In this document: in pieces, positions 18,488-26,913 of the stretch
How the letters are laid out: every line of letters starts with the position of its first letter
Numbering within the stretch: position 1 is the first letter of the stretch
Notes under the pieces: generated by a model
What the model saw: only the letters and a program-made list of their open reading frames with translations
Databases searched by the model: none
Told to the model about the DNA's origin: nothing
Translations under genes and position numbers: made by a program
DNA from: Gammaproteobacteria bacterium
GTDB lineage: Bacteria; Pseudomonadota; Gammaproteobacteria; JASBUN01
Assembly (NCBI GenBank): GCA_030147845.1
Contig: JASBUN010000058.1
Location: 307,585 to 371,584, forward strand
Direction: 5' to 3'
DNA: 64,000 nucleotides

Positions 18488-18980
18488 GTGATGGTTCTCC
18501 TGTGCTTCCGTGAAAGGAATACGCCCGTAGGCGTCGGGTGTTGATTACCGTTCAGAGAGACGGCCCGCTAATTTCCCCGAAGGGTCTTGTATTCACGGAC
18601 ACCCGGCATGAACCGGATCGCCCAGTTACGGGCACAAAAATGCCGCAAGTCTGACGGGTGCGGCATCCGCTCTGATAGGGTAATCAGCCCTACTCCGATA
18701 ATAGCGCGGTGCCGGCTAAATACAAGCCGCCTGAGCCTGGAATCGCGCGCTACAGGGTAGGCTGCGCGGCCTAACACTACCGCGGTGTACCCTCGGGTTG
18801 GGTGTCTGTGACGGTGCGCTTAGCGGCCTTGTTCGGCTACCAGGAACATGATCCCGATGGCCGACAATGACCAGAATCGGCGACTTTCCCCGCCAGTTTC
18901 CGTACAACGTTCCGTACTGAGACAGTGAATCGTTATATATCAATGTTATATCAAACATAATCACTGCCCTGATACGGCGG
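18488..18980. other. Gene-free stretch inside the element
   Basis: About 490 bp with no supportable gene in an otherwise tightly packed element. It contains the leader hairpin at 18521-18534 and inverted copies of the TGTACGGAAA motif at 18897-18906 and 18910-18917, the same motif as at both element ends. A packaging (cos/pac) site, an origin-related site or a small RNA are all possible; the sequence alone does not decide. Confidence 0.5.
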
Positions 18981-19235
18981 TCACACTACATAGCGGGTAT
19001 CGTTCGGCAACCGATCGGCGGCCTTATCCTCGTGCACAATGGCTTGATCGATCCAGTGAGGGTAATGCTTCATATCATGCTGGCTAAACCGCAGTTCGCT
19101 ACGACGCCCACGTAACTTAAGCTTCAGCAGATACCCGACAGATTCCACGGTCGGATCAGGGTCCCAAACGAAATTCGTGCCATTATCGCGGGCTAAACGC
19201 TTTTCTATTGCGCGTGCGGTGTTGATTCGTGACAT
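18981..19235 (-). CDS. Small hypothetical protein downstream of terL
   Basis: An 84-aa, basic and mixed-charge protein (MSRINTARAIEKRLARDN ... RSELRFSQHDMKHYPHWIDQ). A ribosome site (AGGAG-like) precedes the ATG. Located 103 bp after terL on the same strand. No family recognised; a small nucleic-acid-binding or packaging accessory role is only a guess. Confidence 0.6.
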   Translation of the reverse strand: MSRINTARAIEKRLARDNGTNFVWDPDPTVESVGYLLKLKLRGRRSELRFSQHDMKHYPHWIDQAIVHEDKAADRLPNDTRYVV

Positions 19236-19338
19236 TTTATTGCTCCTTTAGCTGTAAAATGGGTGATATGAGCCGATAAAGCGCGTTTTCTTAGCATACA
19301 TTCTACTTATGGCTAACAACAATTTCATAAGCCATTGA

Positions 19339-20868
19339 TTATACAACCCACTGCAGATGATTGGGTTGATAAGGCAGTGGTCGATCCCAGTCCGAATTGG
19401 GCGCATTGGTGTCCACTTCGGGGTCACATAGACGGGCTAAGGCATCTAGCATGTCGTCATGGGCACCGACGGGGAATAACTCGTATTCCTCCTCGCGGAA
19501 GGCTTGTACTAGATCGACCTCAGTGCCTTCGTAGTCATATTTCATGAGGTGGCGGGGAAACAGGATGCGGCCTTCTTCGAATAATGGGATTAAGCGCCGA
19601 ATACGATCGGGTTTGCTCATCGTGCCGGCCACCGGCGTGATGTTGAAGCGGTAGGATTCCTGCGCCATTTTTTCCTCGAAATAGGGAATATCCGCCTGCA
19701 TGCCGTATTGTTCGTAGTAGACTTCGGGACGGTGTTTGCGATGCATCTTTAGCAGTAGGCTCCATCGCTCTCCCAGGTTAAGGCGGTCGCGCACCATGTC
19801 CAGGATGTAGTAGTTCTCATCCTCACCAATACCGATGATGAAGAGTGCGGTGTAATCGGAGTGTTTGCGCTTCTGGTTGGCCGGATCGCAAATAAGTATT
19901 TTCTTCATACCGGCGTCGTCGACGGTGTCGTAGATATTGAACCACTCGGGTTTGAAGGTCTGATTTTGGCCGGCGTTCGGATTCTGCAGAATCTGGCAGG
20001 CGAAAGTGTACGGACCCATTTTCTTCCGTTTCTTAGTCAGGATTCCCTCGCTCCAAAAAACCGGCTTGCCGTCCTCGGTGCCGTCATGCGTTCCCGTGTA
20101 GAGTCGGACCGTTGCAGCATCGCGCTTCATCATCTCGGCGTAGGAATCGTGCAAATGATACCGCGTGCCGATGTAGCGCTCGTACCCGTCGATCGTGCCA
20201 AGGTTTAATGACATCTCCCATGCTTCGGTCGTCTTGCGAATCATATCGACTGAACGCACCGAATCGAGCGTGACCACGTCATCATAAACACGTACACCGA
20301 AATGCTTCGACGTGGGTTGACCGTCCACCAACCCCCACGCCTCGATAGTCGACTCTTTTGGGTTGCTCTTGCGTCGAAGGATTAAACCATCATCCTCGGA
20401 CCATTTGGGCGCATCGCGGCTGGGATTCTCCCATACGATATCGGGAAACAATTCCAGTAGCAGCGCATTCTGCTCAAACTCGCGTTTGATCTGTCGCAAG
20501 AAGCCTTTCGCAATGGGGCGCGTACAGGAAAAGATCCCGAACGTGGGTTCCATACCCTGCCACACCGGCAAAGGTCCTTCGCCATGCGATGCCAGTACAT
20601 CCTGGATCGTTTTTGCAAACGTGATGATTGTGCTCTTGTAATGTTCACGCGCCCATAGGTCGAGATAGCCATTCGGCTGCTCCTGAACCTCCCGGCAGCG
20701 AGCAAACAACCAGGGATGCTCAATGTCGGGTCGGTTCAGTACGTGCCTTAGCAGAAAGAACAGGTCTGTCCGTGCCAGTTGCCTCATCGCCGGAATTCTT
20801 TCCGCCGGCGATAAGTTCGCCAACAAGTCGCTCAGTCTCTTCTGATAAGTGAAGATGTCTGTGTTCAT
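19339..20868 (-). CDS. terL: Phage terminase large subunit (TerL)
   Basis: DNA-packaging motor: N-terminal ATPase plus C-terminal RNase H-like nuclease. About 509 aa, a full-length size. The ATPase part shows a deviant Walker A (AREHYKST, about residue 80) and Walker B VRVYDDVV (about residue 215). The nuclease part shows acidic motifs ILICDPAN with HSDYTAL and, near the C-terminus, GAHDDMLDALARL. I chose ATG 20868 because AAGGA lies about 10 bases upstream; starts at 20877 and 20889 are possible. The 5' end overlaps the preceding small gene out of frame by about 150 bp. A packaging ATPase with no portal or capsid gene nearby is the central oddity of this element. Confidence 0.9.
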   Translation of the reverse strand: MNTDIFTYQKRLSDLLANLSPAERIPAMRQLARTDLFFLLRHVLNRPDIEHPWLFARCREVQEQPNGYLDLWAREHYKSTIITFAKTIQDVLASHGEGPLPVWQGMEPTFGIFSCTRPIAKGFLRQIKREFEQNALLLELFPDIVWENPSRDAPKWSEDDGLILRRKSNPKESTIEAWGLVDGQPTSKHFGVRVYDDVVTLDSVRSVDMIRKTTEAWEMSLNLGTIDGYERYIGTRYHLHDSYAEMMKRDAATVRLYTGTHDGTEDGKPVFWSEGILTKKRKKMGPYTFACQILQNPNAGQNQTFKPEWFNIYDTVDDAGMKKILICDPANQKRKHSDYTALFIIGIGEDENYYILDMVRDRLNLGERWSLLLKMHRKHRPEVYYEQYGMQADIPYFEEKMAQESYRFNITPVAGTMSKPDRIRRLIPLFEEGRILFPRHLMKYDYEGTEVDLVQAFREEEYELFPVGAHDDMLDALARLCDPEVDTNAPNSDWDRPLPYQPNHLQWVV

Positions 20869-21082
20869 ACTCGACATGTCCTTGGACATTACTTTCGCGC
20901 ACCAGGAATTTGGCGATCACGTTGAACATATGCACCCCATTCGCTTCGATCATGTCCGCCATTAACTCGGCCATGCTCTGCTTCTTCCGGTTGGCCAATT
21001 CCACCAGCCCGTTCCAGAATACGCCCCGCAACCGCGGCGCAATGTTGTGCGTGCCCTTCCGACTTCCACCCGCTTTTGCCAT
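20720..21082 (-). CDS. Possible small terminase / DNA-binding protein
   Basis: A 120-aa basic protein (MAKAGGSRKGTHNIAPRLRG...), with a putative helix-turn-helix (FWNGLVELANRKKQSMAELMADMI) and a C-terminal helical segment. Its place directly before terL and its size suit a small terminase subunit that recognises the packaging site. The last roughly 50 codons overlap terL in another frame, so either the overlap is real or the true product is shorter. Function is inferred from position only. Confidence 0.6.
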   Translation of the reverse strand: MAKAGGSRKGTHNIAPRLRGVFWNGLVELANRKKQSMAELMADMIEANGVHMFNVIAKFLVRESNVQGHVEYEHRHLHLSEETERLVGELIAGGKNSGDEATGTDRPVLSAKARTEPTRH

Positions 21083-21099
21083 GATTCACCTCATTAATG

Positions 21100-21906
21100 T
21101 TATACATGTCCACCTTCCATCAACCGTAGCGCGATCTCATCCGGACCACCCGGGAACCGTCGGGCGTTATCCCGTATATACATCTCTTTATCCGGGTCAA
21201 TCCCGAGTGATGGCTTAGCCGCCGCTTTCGGACCAACGCGTTTCACTTTCTGCTGTGTAGCAACTCGCTTCTCGGTCTGCATCCAATTTCGAGCATTGAC
21301 TACGTCCTGTACCGACACGCCATTAATTTCACGATCTGTATACCCTTTCCCTTTCAAAAAGGCGCGTATCGCGGGCTGCTCTTTGGCGGCCACGTCCTTA
21401 TCGCGCCATTCGGGGATCGCCTTGAGCAACTTAGCCCTCTCGGTCTCAATATGTTTACCTTGAACGTCCTGCGCAGACTGTATAAGTCGCTGCTCTTCCT
21501 GGGCGATTGCGTTTTGAATGGTCAGCTTTTCTTGCATCGCGATCGCATACTGCGCCGGATCGTCCTGGCGTAGGCGATTCCAATCCACCGCATTGACCTG
21601 CGCTTGAAATTGGCCCGCCGCCTGGGCTAGCTGCTGGTGCGCACCCTGAATCTCTGCCATCGATTCGTAGTGCTTATCTGGTGCACGCTCGGCGTGGTCG
21701 GCTGCAGCCCAGTCCGATTCCGACGTGTCCGGTACTGACGTGTCCGATTCCGACGGGCCTGATTCCGACGGGCCTGATTCCGAAGGATCGGCTTCCTCGT
21801 CAGCGAACAAAACGTCCTGCAGGCGATCTTGTATCGAAGCCTTTTCCGCCTCCTGCTCATGGCTGTCCTGTATGGCTTCGCTGATTACTTCGTCACTCTC
21901 ATTCAT
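21100..21906 (-). CDS. Scaffold-like acidic protein
   Basis: A 268-aa protein with three zones: a strongly acidic N-terminus containing tandem SESGPSESGPSESDT repeats (a 15-bp DNA repeat at about 21741-21793), a long coiled-coil-like helix (residues 85-170) including NRLRQDDPAQYAIAMQEKLT and IPEWRDKD, and a basic C-terminal end. This layout and the W-x-x-LRxDDPAxYA and IPEWRD phrases resemble procapsid scaffolding proteins of podo- and siphoviruses. No major capsid gene is present, so it might act on a helper phage capsid. Moderate confidence in the family, low in the role. Its ATG overlaps the upstream stop by 4 bases. Confidence 0.6.
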   Translation of the reverse strand: MNESDEVISEAIQDSHEQEAEKASIQDRLQDVLFADEEADPSESGPSESGPSESDTSVPDTSESDWAAADHAERAPDKHYESMAEIQGAHQQLAQAAGQFQAQVNAVDWNRLRQDDPAQYAIAMQEKLTIQNAIAQEEQRLIQSAQDVQGKHIETERAKLLKAIPEWRDKDVAAKEQPAIRAFLKGKGYTDREINGVSVQDVVNARNWMQTEKRVATQQKVKRVGPKAAAKPSLGIDPDKEMYIRDNARRFPGGPDEIALRLMEGGHV

Positions 21907-23963
21907 TTTTTTGCCCTCGTGGTGAATTGCCGTAAGTATTCCTGCGTTGCGTTCTTGTCCTCGGGTGACTCAGTACGCATGGCCACGCCCAAGCGCGCCA
22001 CATAACCCGGCAACCGGCTTGCCGGTATTGCGGTCGAACGGGCCAACCACCGTACAAACTGCGGGTTCGTCATTAACCGGGATGCCGCATTTGAACTGAG
22101 CGTACCGAGACCGATCAGCAAAGGTGTCTGTAGGTCACCACTCAATGCCGCATAGCCGGCGATCGAAGCTGCACTAATGTTTCCCATCTGCGCGGCGGTC
22201 CCGGACGGGTTCGCCAATACCCTTGAGCCTTCACGTATGCGCGATGCCGCCTTGGCAATGGCTTCGATATTGGATCGGTATTGATCCAACTTGCGTGAGC
22301 CACTGAACAGTTCGGATTTCGCCACCGGGCTTAATCGGTTCCAGTTCGTCAAAAAGGTTTCTGGCGAGAACACCTCCTGCACTTCGTTCTGCGCGCCCGG
22401 GCGAGCTTTACCGAGTCGCCGTAGTAAGGCCCCCGTAACGACGTTCCATTGGTCGGGCGTTAGACTTCGCTTCACTGCACGGATACGCGTTGCACCGTCC
22501 GCGCCTTGGGTCGCCGCCTTAAAGATATCTTCTGGGTTTGCCTTCTTGACCAGGGGTTGCAATTGGTCGTCGATGCGTTGAATTCCAGAACGGTAATAGG
22601 CATCGGCACGATTAAAGGCGTTCGAAGCCTCTTGCCCGGCGTCGCGTGCGGCTTGGCCAATGTCTTGCGACAACGCACCGTAGATGCGCTTAATCTCGGC
22701 TTTCGGCATGCCGGTATGTAACTCGGAGGTTGAAAGTAATCGCCCGACCTGAGAGCGCAAGTTTTTCATAGCAAGATAAGGTAATGCACCGTTCTGAACG
22801 TCGGCCTTGAAGGCTTGATAGATTTCCGCAATCTTTGGATTCGACAAAATGCCGGACAAGTTACGTGCACCGGGAATCGGGGCAGTGAGTTGCATTAATG
22901 CCTGCGTGGTGTTCGTCGCCGGGATTAATTGCTGTTCCGGAAGGTAATTGTCGAGACGGTTGTATAATTGATCGGCTGTGTTACGGAAGCGGTTCACGAA
23001 ATCTTCAATACCACCGCGAATCGTGCGCCCGGCCACATCCGGCTCGGGGCTGCGGGCCAACCGGGCCGACAGGTCTTGCGCCGACTTACCCAACGCCTGG
23101 GCCGTTTTTTGTGCTTGCCGCGCCAGTGGTCCACCACCGCCGGGTAATCGCGCTAGGACGCTCTCTAGCGCTTGTGATCGTCGTGTGCCGGCAGCTTGGC
23201 CAACCGACGGCGTAGCGCCGGCCTGGGTGAAGTCGTTAATGTTGCGCTGCATCTGCGGCACGCCCGCCTCACCACGGAAGGGGGCGCGAACCGCTCCACC
23301 GACGATCGATGGCAACGCCGGGCCTAAAAAACTACCGATCATTTCAGCATAGGGATTCTGCGGCGCGACTTGGTGCGCGGTCTCGGCACCCACCCCCGAC
23401 GCGGCAGCAGCGGTCGCCTCTTGTCGGGCAAACTTTACCGGGGCGCTACGGGCCTGTGAAACGATTCGTTCTAAGAGCGGGGAAGCAAGTTTAGTGGTCT
23501 TTCCTGCCGCGCGCATCACAGCTGCACCCGGTAGAACAGACGCAGCGCCAGCACGATCCACGGCGGCGATCATGCGCTCGGCCTCCGTTTTGGGTTGGGG
23601 TAGTCCCACCGCATTGAGTCCAGCGTCGAACGATTGGCTCGCGCTCGGAAGCGTTGGGATATTCGTGTTGAACATCCGATTCGCGCCACGAATGCCGAGG
23701 TTGACGGCACCGTTAATCGCATCGCCTACTATCAAAGGCAACCCCGCCAACCCTTCGGCGGTCGCGCGCGTGCCGAAGCCAAGACCATGCGCCAACCCTT
23801 GGCCGAAACTCTGCGGTTGTGCAGGGTGTAGCGGTTCCCAGCCGCGATCACCGTGCACAAGGATTTCACCCGTGTTGGGATTCTTGGCGGTCGGCACGGG
23901 TACCCATTGCCCTTGGCGTAATTCGACCACCGCGCCGGTTTGTGGGTTGACGGCACGTTCCAT
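21903..23963 (-). CDS. Large ejection-like / internal virion protein
   Basis: A 686-aa protein. The N-terminus has two short repeats resembling cell-wall or tail-tip motifs (VNPQTGAVVELRQGQWVPVP, then NPNTGEILVHGDRGWEPL). A hydrophobic Gly/Ala-rich region follows (about residues 55-200), then long amphipathic helices (QKTAQALGKSAQDLSARLA; PYLAMKNLRSQVGRLL) and another hydrophobic patch near residue 600. Such long helical, membrane-active proteins are typical of DNA-ejection (pilot) proteins of short-tailed phages. I do not assign it to one named family. Overlaps the scaffold-like gene by 4 bases. Confidence 0.6.
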   Translation of the reverse strand: MERAVNPQTGAVVELRQGQWVPVPTAKNPNTGEILVHGDRGWEPLHPAQPQSFGQGLAHGLGFGTRATAEGLAGLPLIVGDAINGAVNLGIRGANRMFNTNIPTLPSASQSFDAGLNAVGLPQPKTEAERMIAAVDRAGAASVLPGAAVMRAAGKTTKLASPLLERIVSQARSAPVKFARQEATAAAASGVGAETAHQVAPQNPYAEMIGSFLGPALPSIVGGAVRAPFRGEAGVPQMQRNINDFTQAGATPSVGQAAGTRRSQALESVLARLPGGGGPLARQAQKTAQALGKSAQDLSARLARSPEPDVAGRTIRGGIEDFVNRFRNTADQLYNRLDNYLPEQQLIPATNTTQALMQLTAPIPGARNLSGILSNPKIAEIYQAFKADVQNGALPYLAMKNLRSQVGRLLSTSELHTGMPKAEIKRIYGALSQDIGQAARDAGQEASNAFNRADAYYRSGIQRIDDQLQPLVKKANPEDIFKAATQGADGATRIRAVKRSLTPDQWNVVTGALLRRLGKARPGAQNEVQEVFSPETFLTNWNRLSPVAKSELFSGSRKLDQYRSNIEAIAKAASRIREGSRVLANPSGTAAQMGNISAASIAGYAALSGDLQTPLLIGLGTLSSNAASRLMTNPQFVRWLARSTAIPASRLPGYVARLGVAMRTESPEDKNATQEYLRQFTTRAKK

Positions 23964-25210
23964 TATTGTGTCCTCACGAAGCCCGGCGGCAGCGGTGGTA
24001 TGGGCTGCGAGGTGTTATTTGCGGGGGAGACTGGCCCGTTTTGGTCTTTTTTGCGGCTCACCCGTCCCATTGCTTGATCGAACCAAGCTTTTAGCTGTTG
24101 AATTTTTTGCTGCGCCACGTCCCGAGTATCGGGCAAAGACATTAACCCGTCGCCGGTCGACGGGACTAGTTTTAATGCACGGGCAATGTCTTCGTTTGCT
24201 AGGTTGCCTTTTTCACCTACCGCGCGAATCAACGGCGCGAGCGTGCCTTGCGAAAACGCTTCGTACAACACTTGGTTCTTGTCGGACTGTGTGACACGAT
24301 TCCAGCCTGCGGATATGTCATTGAGGAAACGGTTATCCGTGTGCCCCGGTTGCCAAATGCCGACGTTATTGACCAGTTGCTTGAGCCGATCCAGGGTTGC
24401 AAAGGCACCGCGCGCCGATAGTTGCGTGTTTTGAGCCTGGGTATTCGCTAACTTGAATCCCGCGTCCAACGCCTGCTGCGGCGTCATTCCGGGGTTAGGA
24501 TGGTCGCCCTGCTCATTAGTCATTTTTAAGGCGTTTTGCACGCCAAGGTATCGATCAGCGGGGTTCACGTTGACGCTAGTGGCACCGGCGTGTGCGCGGT
24601 CAATAACCCACTGCTGATAAGTACCCGGATATCCCTGGTTGCGGGCAAATTGATATTCCTGTACGCCGTTCGGTAACTTATCGACCTTTGGGTTGAGTAT
24701 GGCGTTAGCCGCGGCGTCCGGATTGGTTGCCGCTTGGTAACGCAATGCGGCGGCGCGCATTTGCGGCGCGGATAGTTGCCCACCCAGATAACCCGTGCCC
24801 GGCGTGCTCACGGTCGGCGTGTTGACGTCCGGCGTGAAGTTCGGGTTATTGAACTGCTGGAATTCCTGTGCACTACCGGGTTGTACGGACTGGGTGACAC
24901 CTGAAGTACCTAGCACTTGAGAGAAGCGCTGTCGTGCTAAATCGGCCTGCGCCTGTTGAGTTTGGGCGCGTTGCATCTTCGCCAACTCAGACTGGGCAAT
25001 CGATTCGCGGATCTTCTGTAAGCGGTCCTGCTGCGCCAACTGGTGCTGAGCCACCATATTTTGGTAGCCAGCACCCAAAGCCTGCCCCGTCGAAATCGGT
25101 ATAGTGGACCAGCCAGAATTTGCCAATAGTCCAGCGCCGAAGGCGGCCAATGGACTATACAAGCCACCGCTCAATAAATTCTGCCCGCCAGAATTGTCTT
25201 GGTTTGCCAT
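23963..25210 (-). CDS. Second ejection-like structural protein
   Basis: A 415-aa protein rich in Gln, Ala, Asn and Gly, starting MANQDNSGGQNLLSGGLYSP, followed by a hydrophobic patch (LAAFGAGLLANSGW) and a long Gln-rich coiled coil (MVAQHQLAQQDRLQKIRESI and on, residues 45-95). The C-terminus is basic then proline-rich. This composition is usual for podovirus injection or internal virion proteins. It abuts the 686-aa gene, sharing a base at the stop/start junction. A structural role is inferred from composition and context. Confidence 0.6.
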   Translation of the reverse strand: MANQDNSGGQNLLSGGLYSPLAAFGAGLLANSGWSTIPISTGQALGAGYQNMVAQHQLAQQDRLQKIRESIAQSELAKMQRAQTQQAQADLARQRFSQVLGTSGVTQSVQPGSAQEFQQFNNPNFTPDVNTPTVSTPGTGYLGGQLSAPQMRAAALRYQAATNPDAAANAILNPKVDKLPNGVQEYQFARNQGYPGTYQQWVIDRAHAGATSVNVNPADRYLGVQNALKMTNEQGDHPNPGMTPQQALDAGFKLANTQAQNTQLSARGAFATLDRLKQLVNNVGIWQPGHTDNRFLNDISAGWNRVTQSDKNQVLYEAFSQGTLAPLIRAVGEKGNLANEDIARALKLVPSTGDGLMSLPDTRDVAQQKIQQLKAWFDQAMGRVSRKKDQNGPVSPANNTSQPIPPLPPGFVRTQ

Positions 25211-25229
25211 GCTGTCTCCCGACAGTAAG

Positions 25230-25553
25230 TTAGTGAGTCGTTTCGCTCCCGCAAAAATCGGTCAGTTCGTTTGATGGCATGGACTGCCAAACGAAGCTGA
25301 TGATGTCATCGATCGTTTCGGCGAGTTTTGGTATCGCCTGCGCATTGCAGTCTAAATATCCGGTTGTGGCCGCGGCGATTTCGCGGATTTGCCGGTGATG
25401 CACACTGTCATCGCGATAGTCAACCAATGCCTGTTGCAAAACGGCTCGGAACGAATCTTGATCCGAGACGGATAGCTCGAAAATATCGCGCACCTGCACC
25501 AGAAATTCTTCTAGCGCTTGGGCGTCGATGATCCGGTATTTCGCTTGTTCCAT
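25230..25553 (-). CDS. Hypothetical protein
   Basis: A 107-aa acidic protein (MEQAKYRIIDAQALEEFLVQ...), predicted mostly helical. No family recognised. Lies 19 bp upstream of the ejection-like gene and 12 bp downstream of the 179-aa gene, within the same operon. Confidence 0.6.
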   Translation of the reverse strand: MEQAKYRIIDAQALEEFLVQVRDIFELSVSDQDSFRAVLQQALVDYRDDSVHHRQIREIAAATTGYLDCNAQAIPKLAETIDDIISFVWQSMPSNELTDFCGSETTH

Positions 25554-25565
25554 GCCGATCCCATG

Positions 25566-26105
25566 TCAGGCGGTCCACTTACGACAAAGCATAGCATCCA
25601 CGGTACGCGTGCGGGTGAGTTGGCTTAGTCGCTGCACAATCTCTTTCAATTGTCGCCAACTGGATGGTACACCGACGTCAAACTTGAACACCTGGAAAAG
25701 GCACCTTTGCTGAGCCGTGAAAGTCGCCGGTGCCCTTTCATCGTGACCAAACGTTGCCCACTCGCATGCCCTGAAATCCTTAATTGCATCCGCGAAGTCG
25801 ACGAATCCCTGTCGATCATCACCGTACTGCCCCGCTTCCCATGCGTCGTGCAATAACCGATCGCGGCGGCGCAAAAGATACTGCGTACGCAAATTGCGGC
25901 CGTGCCCGCCAGTCAGCCCCAACACCGCCGAAATATCCGCGCCTTCCAGAATGTGAACCGATAGGCTTTCCATAAACCACTTCACCACGTCGGGCGGGCA
26001 TTCGACTTGATCGAGTGGGCGGCCTTCCCTAGCCGCCTCACCGATGGCTTGCATTGCGGACGTGAGCAGCCGCAATCGCTGTGCCTCGTCAAGGTCGGAA
26101 GCCAT
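25566..26105 (-). CDS. Hypothetical protein with possible HTH region
   Basis: A 179-aa mixed-charge helical protein. Residues 45-80 (SVHILEGADISAVLGLTGGHGRNLRTQYLLRRRD, quoted in part) could form a helix-turn-helix. It follows the DnaC-like gene after 4 bp and might be a late-gene regulator, but no family is recognised and the role is a guess from position between replication and morphogenesis genes. Confidence 0.55.
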   Translation of the reverse strand: MASDLDEAQRLRLLTSAMQAIGEAAREGRPLDQVECPPDVVKWFMESLSVHILEGADISAVLGLTGGHGRNLRTQYLLRRRDRLLHDAWEAGQYGDDRQGFVDFADAIKDFRACEWATFGHDERAPATFTAQQRCLFQVFKFDVGVPSSWRQLKEIVQRLSQLTRTRTVDAMLCRKWTA

Positions 26106-26109
26106 AGTG

Positions 26110-26913
26110 CTAGATCATGCCGTCCGAGTGAGCATACTTGACGTCCAGATCATACGCCGCACGACTTTTATCGCCCTTGGCGAGCGAAAGGTTGTTTGTC
26201 GCCTCCGATCGATAACTAGCCCAGTCGAATACAATCGTGGCACCGCCCTCACTCATACGGTCAATAACGCGCTGCCCGATCAATGCCGCTAAATCCGATC
26301 GACCCAGGTTACTGACTAGAATCGTGGGGTGATATGCAGCATATCGACTATTGACCAAGTCGTATAAAGCATTGCGCTCATAATCAGTGCCATGGGACAC
26401 GCCGATTTCATCGACAACGAGCAGTGGCGCTCGCGCATGACCCTTCATGACATCGGCATAGCTCTCCGTTGCATCGGGGCGGTAGGTCGCTTTCAGCGCC
26501 GCGAAGAAATCAGCCGCCGTTGTGTATCCGGCTGAATGCCCGTGAACATCGATCACGTGACGCACGATAGCGACGGCTAGGTGTGTCTTGCCGGTGCCGG
26601 GAACGCCGGTAAGGATCATGCCGCCACCGTCGTTCAAGCGCTCTTCGAAATGATTCGCGTAGCCACGTGCCACCGTGAGTGCGTGTTGTTGGCTCGGCGT
26701 CGAAGCGACATAGTTGTCGAAACGCCGTAGCCAGAATCGAGTGGGTATACCCGACGCTTTGAGATGCCTGGAACGTCTAATCCGCGCATCGCATTTTGGG
26801 CAGCGGCGTGGTCGGCTAAATTCATCGTATGTCGGATAGTCGCCGTGCTCGTCACAACGGCTATTCTGCCCATTCCGGGGTGTCGGAAATTCCATAATCG
26901 TCAAATCGCTCAT
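26110..26913 (-). CDS. DnaC-like helicase loader ATPase
   Basis: AAA+ ATPase that loads the host replicative helicase onto the element's origin. 267 aa. An N-terminal zinc-ribbon-like Cys pattern (CDEHGDYPTYDEF, CPKCDARI) precedes the ATPase core with Walker A GVPGTGKTHLA (about residue 103), Walker B LLVVDEIGVSHGTDYE and sensor-1 TILVSNLG, then RVIDRMSEGG. The ATG at 26913 lies inside the end of the initiator gene (53-bp overlap), the usual initiator-loader arrangement of lambdoid O/P and related phages. Confidence 0.88.
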   Translation of the reverse strand: MSDLTIMEFPTPRNGQNSRCDEHGDYPTYDEFSRPRRCPKCDARIRRSRHLKASGIPTRFWLRRFDNYVASTPSQQHALTVARGYANHFEERLNDGGGMILTGVPGTGKTHLAVAIVRHVIDVHGHSAGYTTAADFFAALKATYRPDATESYADVMKGHARAPLLVVDEIGVSHGTDYERNALYDLVNSRYAAYHPTILVSNLGRSDLAALIGQRVIDRMSEGGATIVFDWASYRSEATNNLSLAKGDKSRAAYDLDVKYAHSDGMI

